A stretch of 64,000 nucleotides of DNA from Pochonia chlamydosporia 170 (Eukaryota > Ascomycota > Sordariomycetes > Hypocreales > Clavicipitaceae). Numbering within the stretch: position 1 is the stretch's first letter; the number at the start of each line of letters is the position of its first letter. Below the pieces are notes generated by a model that saw nothing but the letters and a program-made list of their open reading frames with translations, was not told the DNA's origin and made no database searches. The stretch covers positions 558,001 to 622,000 of the forward strand of contig NC_035791.1 of NCBI RefSeq assembly GCF_001653235.2, given 5' to 3'. The position numbers and the translations under genes are program-made. Of the stretch, positions 57,273 through 64,000 are shown in pieces.

Positions 57273-60200
57273 TCATAGACTGAGAGAACCTCGGTCCCAG
57301 TCGTCTTCAAATTCAAGTTGCAAATCGTCCATTTGACCAGCCAACCAGTGGCCATTACCACGCCTACCGCGCGGTCCAAGGTCAAGCTCGTCCCGAACAT
57401 CGGCCTGAATCTGCAAAAAGTACTGACGCAGGCTTCTCAGACCTTTGAGGAACCCCGAATCAGGCTCGTTTGGATGCTGCGGGGGACATGCCTTGTCCTG
57501 TAGGTCGTCTAGGGGTGTCAAGCTGTTGGCAAAGTCTGCCATCTTGAAGTCAATTTCTCGAGGGTTCTTTCGCCGGCGACGAGTCGTCTCTTCGGTATCA
57601 GTGGCGACATCAGTTGTCGAGTCGTACATTGTTTCGTAGCCCCCTTCTTCGGATGTGTCCCCGTCGTAAAACATAAGCAGACTGGCAGCGTAAAAGCGAT
57701 ATCCTCTAAGCCCATGGATAATTTGCTCGAGTTGCGCAAGCTTCTTAAGAATGACCGGGATGTGACGGAGAACGCTCTCTAAATCGACGCCATTGTACAA
57801 GAATTTCTGCAGCGCATTCTGGAACTCCGTCCCAGCCTTTAGCCGTCTACCAAAGTATTTGTCCTGGAACTCATACGAACGTGTCTTGGCATTCCAGACT
57901 TGGAGCCCACAGATGCGCACGCCTAGCTCGGCAGAAGTGGTAGTCCGGCACTTTTCTTGCTGCGACTTTTGCTTCTTCGGAGTTGCATCTACTCCATATT
58001 GCCGAGTGCCCATCTTTAGATCCATCATACACGGCCGCTTCATCCCAGCAGTCAGATCTTCCATCAAGAGGAAGTACTCCACACGGTCACCTCGCGTCTT
58101 GGCTTCTTTGGGGTTGATGGGACGTGGAATTTTCTTGAACTCCGACGAGGGGCTTGGCAAAGCAGATGGCACGACAGATGCAGTAGCGGAGTGAGTTAAA
58201 TCAAGTGGCGTAATGCGAGCTGGGCCGTGAGGCGTTGCATCATCGGCGACGGCGTCGTCCCCGGTTGGGGCAGTCTCATCGGCTTTGGCAGACTTGCCAG
58301 CAGCTGCCCGCTCATTGTCTGTCTTGTATTCCGCGTCGTCGGCTTCTTCGAAGTATTTCAGGTCGCCTCGGGACTCTCGTACGTCTTCAGGTCGTCGTCT
58401 AAGCCCACCTGCTGAATACCGTCGTCTCCGTCTCCCAGTGGCAAGATTGGCCTTCAAAATCTCGGGCTCTGGGGCACTAGTCCCGGTGAGATCTTTGGGC
58501 GAGGCGACCTTGTCGTCGGATGGCTCGCGAAGGGACGTAGCTTCACTACCCACATCGCTCTGGGTGTGACCGTGGTGATGGATATGCGGCGGCGGAGAAG
58601 GTTCAACACTGATGGTAGGTTTCTGTTGAATCTCACCCTGCTTGTCATGCGCAGCGAGGTTAGGGTCAGAACTCGTGGGTCTCAGCAGTCGTTGCATGGT
58701 AGGACGAGGGATCGACCGTTGGTGTGGGCGACGATGCTTTTGAACTTCAACCGGCTGTTTCAAAAAAGCATCATTGAAGACCTCATTTCGAAGGCGCTTG
58801 TTTATGGTCGTTGCTCCCCAACTGTTGGGTCTTTCCTCCAGATGCGGCCGAGGAGTCTGAGGCTTGGATACACTCTGATACAGTTTTGTCGATGATGTAC
58901 TGCGTCGACGGAAGAAATCCGGCGATGGGGTCGGTTGTAGCAAATTTCGTGGCAAGATATGCTTGTTGTCATTGAATGTGACTGTGGGTATCTGGAAAGC
59001 TGCGTTTGCCAACGATTGACTAATAATCCTCGTGGGCATCGTCTCGGCCGGCTCGTTGGTCGATGCATCTTGTGATACAGTGTCGACCCCGTTGGGCATC
59101 TTGGTCGTGTCCTTGCCGTCATCTAATGCTTTCCTACGCTCAGCGACAGCAGATTCGTCCTTCCTGACCGTGCTCTTTCGACGTGGCTGCTTCTGGAATG
59201 TGACATTGAGAACACCGATATAACTGTCGTGGACGTGTTAGCAAATAACCTCGACATTTCACGTCTTAAAACAGCCCGTGAATCAATCTACGTGGCCGAT
59301 TTCATGGTGGACAGTTGTCAAAGAGTACTCATTATTGGTCCTTTACAACTTACCGAGGAAGGAAAGGGAGTAAATCACGATGGTACCGCTCAATCGTTTC
59401 GTAAAATTCGTTCTCCCTGTTGTTGAGCTGCTTACAAACCGCTCTGCGGGAAAAGCGCCAGAGAGTGGTATGGCCACCGACTTGGTGCTTGTAGGGGATC
59501 AGCTCGATAGCCTCAAGGGGTTGGCGTGGATGATGTTGATGATGGTGGACATGGTCTTCATATTGTGTTACTGCTGGTTGGGCTTTCGGAGCAGTGTGGC
59601 TGCTCTTCAATATGGGTTCGACGGCAATAACGACTTCTTCGGGCTTCTCTTGAAGTTCAAGATCGGGAGAAGCACCATTCTCTTGGGTTTCACTGTGGGC
59701 CACAGCAGGGGGGGCTGTCTCCTCCTCGTCATGCGGCTCCTGTTCGAGTTCAGGTTCGGGTTCGGGTTCAGGTTCATCTGCCTTCACAAGCCAAGGATGG
59801 GAGCTACTATGTGAAATGGATCTCGGCCTTTGGGTCTGGATTGAGCTGGTCACTTCGGGTGCAGTGGATCGGGCATCCGGCATTTCTTGGTGCGGTAGAA
59901 ACACGGCAGATGAAATCTTCTCCTCCCCAGACTCATCCGCATCTTCGGTCTCCGCATCGGCGTCGTCATGGTCGTCATCAACGCTATCACGACCAGCTTG
60001 GGCTGTGGCACCAGGGCTAATGCTACTGCTGCGCGTCGTGATTTCTCCGAATCGGTCATCGTCACCTGGCCGCCGTTGCCCCTCCACACTGTCGGCTTGT
60101 GCTGCCGGAGTCGGCCCCACTTCCGAAGGTGGCGGTATCGGCTTGGCGGTGGCCGCATGACTTTCTGGCTGCGATTTGGTTCGCAAGACGTTCGAAGGTT

Positions 60201-61578
60201 TGCCAACAGGAACAGCATTCGCAGGCTCAAGGTTGAAGTAGTCACTGGAAGCACGATTGGCGTCGCCGCCATGCGCACTTTGTGTTGCGCGCTGTCGTTC
60301 TTCGTGGCGATGGAGGGGCGGGGTGGCAACAGCCCATTCCTCGCCAGCTCTCTCCTCCCAGGTCGGAGACAACGCATCGCGAGGGGTTGTCTTGGTATCT
60401 TTTCTCCTTGGTTTGTCCTCGGGTGGGAGACCTTCCTTGAAAAATCGTAGGCTGTAACTCGCTTTGCGGCTTCTGGCGTTGGGCTCAACGCCAGCCATAG
60501 CCTCGGCAATCGACTTCTCCACCAATCCGTCCTCTTGATCACCATCCCTTGAGCCAATAGACCAAATCTTTTCCGTCTTTTCCGGGCTCAGGGTCACGTT
60601 TCTTTCCAGTTTTGTCGTATGGGGCAGTTGAGAGGCACCACCCGGAGTTGAGGCGTTTGTGACCTTGGTTGAGGACGATTGTAGTGGATCGTTGGACAGG
60701 TATGACGGCAGAGTTGGCGTCGTAGACTCCTCAGGGCTCGCAGAGAGTGAAAAGGCTCTCGACTTGAACACATCGCTACCGGAACGATCGAGCTCAAGGG
60801 AGGTGGATGCTCGACCCCTGGCCCTATCAAGAAACTCTCGGTGCTCCATGAGGACTTCTCTGGCTTGGACAAGGTTAGCGGGGTTGAAATGGCGAGGAAC
60901 GGCCGCGGGGTCTCTGGTTGGTATCGCGACAGAGGGTTTGGGAATCATGGTTGGAGCCGCCATGGCTGAAGTGGACGCAGAGGGATCAAAAGCTAGGGAG
61001 GTTTGTTGCTCTCCATGCTTCATGTGCGTTGACCGACTTGCCGTGTAGGGTGATGAATTCGTGGGATTATGTTCTTGGTCTGAAAGCCGAGGATGAAGAG
61101 TTGGTTCGGGCCTGGACGACCTGATGCTGCTCCCCGAGCTGCTACTGCCGTTGGTATCAGGGTATGACGGGGCCGTGTTTGGCGTGGTGTTGTTGCTATT
61201 GTTCGGCTTCTGGTTCTGGCCTTGAGGGATACCACGAGCAGATGCCAAGGCTTTGGTCAAAAGCGAAGGGCCAGGTTGCCTTTGAATATGCTGGTTGGGG
61301 CCGCGAGACTTTATATCGTCCCTGACTAAGCCTTGGTCTGCATCCCTGGAGCGGATGGGCAGCGTCGAGGAAGACGAAGGCTGAGTATTGACGGGGGGTG
61401 GATTGAGGTCAAGGTCCAAGTTCAAGTTTTGGCCAGACACCTTCTCTGCACTGGCCGCAACAGCAACAGCTGGTACAGTTGGACTTGGATCTGGAACAGC
61501 AACGGTGGCGGCTTGAGCCTCTCGACTTAGCAGTGCAGGGGGTGCGGCATTTTCGGACTGGGAACTCGGGCTGGACAT
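57273..61578 (-). CDS. kcs1: Inositol hexakisphosphate kinase Kcs1, two exons
   Basis: Exons 61578-59354 and 59223-57273 give 1391 residues. The 130-nt intron has donor GTAAGT and acceptor CGACAG, and phase 2 is kept. The splice rebuilds the family motif [15 protein letters not shown]. The first 660 residues are Ser/Pro/Glu/Ala-rich and look disordered. The kinase region contains [20 protein letters not shown] before the intron. After it come the inositol-binding PCMMDLKMG (PxxxDxKxG, residues 1139-1147), YGVD, the segment [14 protein letters not shown] and [10 protein letters not shown] near the end. Kcs1 adds a pyrophosphate to InsP6 or InsP5, making 5-InsP7, a signal in phosphate and energy homeostasis. 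The frame is open upstream to 61761 but only with a TTG start; ATG at 61578 is preferred. Confidence 0.93.
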
Positions 61579-64000
61579 GAGGAAAACATTGGGCGCGGCA
61601 GGGCAGCAGCGTGGGAGGATCGATTCGCGGCAAAGACAGGATGTGGTCGAGGGTGTGGTGTTGAGCTGCGAGGGTGGGAGGAGGAAAAACAGAAACGAGC
61701 GGGCGGTGTTTTGCAAAGGCTCAAATGGACATGGATGGATGGAGCGTTTGAGCCCTGGCAAATGGAGAGCCGGGCGGGCTGGGTTTGGCTGGGCTGCAAC
61801 TGGCTGGCGTCAAATCGCACAAGTCTGGTTGCATGGGCCAAGGACAAGGGCTGTTGCTGCGCACATGGGCGGGTGTGGGCCACGGGGGGCACCACAGGCA
61901 CTTTATAGCAACAATCAAGGCCCCAGTGCCTTATCCACCACTGAAGAGCTGCCCTGTGACGGCGTGAAGTCGTGTTGAAGTCCCTGTTGCTCAACTGGTG
62001 TTGCGGGAGCGAGCGTCTGTTTCAGTGGGTCGGCACCAGACGTTCGGGTTTTGATTTGCCAGACTGCTGATGCCAAGGTTGAATAACATTGAAGCCCATA
62101 GTCGTGGGGCACTTTTAGATGTCAAGTACCAGTTGACCAGCTTATTTGGAGTACATACACTTGTCAACTGGTGCACTCATCCTCAATCACCCTCAACTTC
62201 TAAAGTTGGTGGCAGGAGCACCACTCTTCACTCTCCAACCGGCAAATTGTTGGCATGGACAGGGAAAGAACTGTCAGTCTTGCAGCCTTTCCCGTCTGTC
62301 TGCGCCAAAGCGCCATCACTTTTGGCCCAGATTTTTCAAAAAATTTCTGTGTCTCTCTACCAACATTGAGTGCATGTGGTATCGGCCAAGCTGGCGGCAT
62401 TCGCCTCTACCACTGAAATGGCTCTATCACCCACGCCCACTGGAAACTCTTCATCCAGCTCTCAAAGGATCGAGCGAAAGCAAACTGATTTGTGTTGCCA
62501 TGCACAAGAGGACATGAATCCTTGGCCCAAGGTCTCAAGGCTTTGGCCAGATTGCAACAAGCTGGTGCCCAGACTCTACTTCGTTGTGTGTATACAGAGC
62601 GAAATCCTGTATCAATACCTTGCTCGACTTCAGGTCCGGCCGCAATGGCAGGATGGACACCTGAGTCATCCATCATGTAGCTAATTTTGTCAAGTACGAA
62701 ACACATGTCAACATCAACAGGCGACTGAAGTCAAAGACTTATTACTGTATGTAGTAGGCCCAGAGCACTTGGTACGGGGTGTGTAAAGATACCAACACGG
62801 TACGTGTAATCCAAGGGGACGGGCGTCCGCTGGTCTCTTCGAAATTGAGGCCGAAGTTGGTACTTTCAACATTCTCAACTTCTCAACCACCAGAGTGGCA
62901 CCTCCCGCACAAGTGGAAACACTTGAACAGACCACAAGGGCTAATCGCGGGGTTTGAGTGGCTCCCAGATAGCACGACGGACTGAGCACCTTCGCCTCCG
63001 TGTAAGATATTTGCACATTGGTAAATTGGTCCAACTTCGGCTCTTTCATTGTCAAGTCAGAATCGGGAGAAGCAAAGAGGCTGCGACCTGTTGCAATAGT
63101 TTCGATTTCATACACGGCCCGTGCTTTGGCGTGTTACAATTTGATACCCACGAGGGAAACAATACATGGTGGTCTGGGAGGAGTACACAAAACCAAACTA
63201 TGGGTGTGTGTGCCTACAGGAGGCTTCAAGACATTTAGACGCAAGAATGTCCCAAAGATACCATAGTGTCACTGCCAGCCAGTTCATTGATCTTCTTGCA
63301 GCAGGTTGCATACTTATCGGTGGTCTTGGCGTGTTGTTATCTCCCCTCCTGCCATCGCCACCCTTTGCATCCGTCTCATCGAATGGTTCTGGTTCTCAAT
63401 CCGCACCCATCCCCCTGCAGTTCTCATGGCCGGACAGTTACTCTCCCTGTACCGTATTCGCTGAGTGAAACAAGGGTAAACAAGGGTAATACAACATGAC
63501 CTGACTGAGAGAGCTGTTCGCCGTCTGTCCACGTGGGTGGATAGGCTGCAGAGTGAGGGCCAACTCACCGAGAGCCAATGACGGCATCATGGATTGAGCT
63601 CACCGATAACACTCTGCACAAGCCACGACTCTTACTTAGGCTTTGCTTCTTCAACTCCCACACAGTTGGAGTCGTCAGACTGACGCAATTGGCTGCTGGT
63701 ATTTCGATCCTGTGGCGCCACTGCCTCGGTGCATATGAGATCGATGAATGGGCGGAATTCTGACTTGCCTTTGTGCAATCTGTCAATGCTGGTAATTTGA
63801 TGAGTGACTCTTTTTGTGCCACCAGACAGCATCGGTGGAATCCTCTAGTGTGATGGCCCGCCTGTGCTGAGTTTGTATGATACGAGACAAGACATTTCCC
63901 AGCGTGATCCAGGGGCGTCGTCGGAGCTCGGCAACTACCCGTGGCTTCGGTAATGTGCTGCATCATGTTTAACGCACCTTGTTAATTTTTCCTAATTGTT
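61579..64000. other. Upstream region of kcs1 and right window edge, no gene seen
   Basis: About 2.4 kb. The part next to kcs1 is probably its promoter and 5' UTR. Further right only short overlapping frames on both strands, none with a motif. No RNA gene noticed. Confidence 0.45.

Noticed and set aside
1..64000. tRNA, rRNA and CRISPR features
   Set aside because: I looked for tRNA B-box sequences on both strands and for regular spaced repeats and found none I could support. A covariance-model scan would be decisive.

Overview
The window is nuclear DNA of a filamentous ascomycete (Pezizomycotina, most likely a Sordariomycete such as a Hypocrealean fungus). The evidence is short GT-AG introns (about 40-340 nt) with CTAAC/CTGAC-type branch sites, and recognisable fungal genes: a HET-domain ankyrin protein, Dsc3, Ima1, Alg14, Kcs1, Mtr4, a Siw14-like phosphatase and nuclear-encoded mitochondrial proteins. 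Exons were placed by hand from splice signals and reading phase. Exon joins were kept only where the phases agree.

Layout: bases 1-5459 hold the 3' end of an unrecognised gene, an Aim19-like mitochondrial membrane protein and a Siw14-like phosphatase. Bases 5460-30245 form a gene-poor block of about 25 kb with no confidently recognised gene. It holds a few weak candidate ORFs, two chains of phase-compatible but possibly decayed exons (12.7-13.6 kb and 24.0-25.6 kb), and some small repeats. At 30.2-32.9 kb a broken MFS drug-transporter relic lies divergently beside an intact monocarboxylate-type MFS transporter. From 33 to 41 kb come Ima1 (inner nuclear membrane), a Cys-containing single-pass membrane protein, a DXD glycosyltransferase and Dsc3. 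At 42-45 kb is a 1046-residue HET-ankyrin protein. From 45.6 to 54.2 kb is a tight housekeeping block: Mtr4, Cox8, a PPR-like protein, mitoribosomal Rsm25/mS23 and Alg14. Bases 54.6-55.8 kb hold a Rho-like GTPase gene whose six exons all join in phase but which carries an in-frame TAG and a changed P-loop lysine. Kcs1 (inositol hexakisphosphate kinase) fills 57.3-61.6 kb, and the rest is non-coding as far as I can see.

How the genes relate: the genes are independent housekeeping or accessory functions, as usual in fungi, with no operons. Themes that recur are mitochondrial biogenesis (Aim19, Cox8, PPR, Rsm25), ER/Golgi glycosylation and quality control (Alg14, Dsc3, the DXD glycosyltransferase), and inositol pyrophosphate metabolism (Kcs1 makes 5-InsP7; yeast Siw14 removes it). 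The accessory elements are the HET-ankyrin gene, the transporter pair, the damaged GTPase and the gene-poor block. The most interesting points are the GTPase with one nonsense codon, the HET-ankyrin protein with about 18 repeats, and the coding-like chains inside the gene-poor block.
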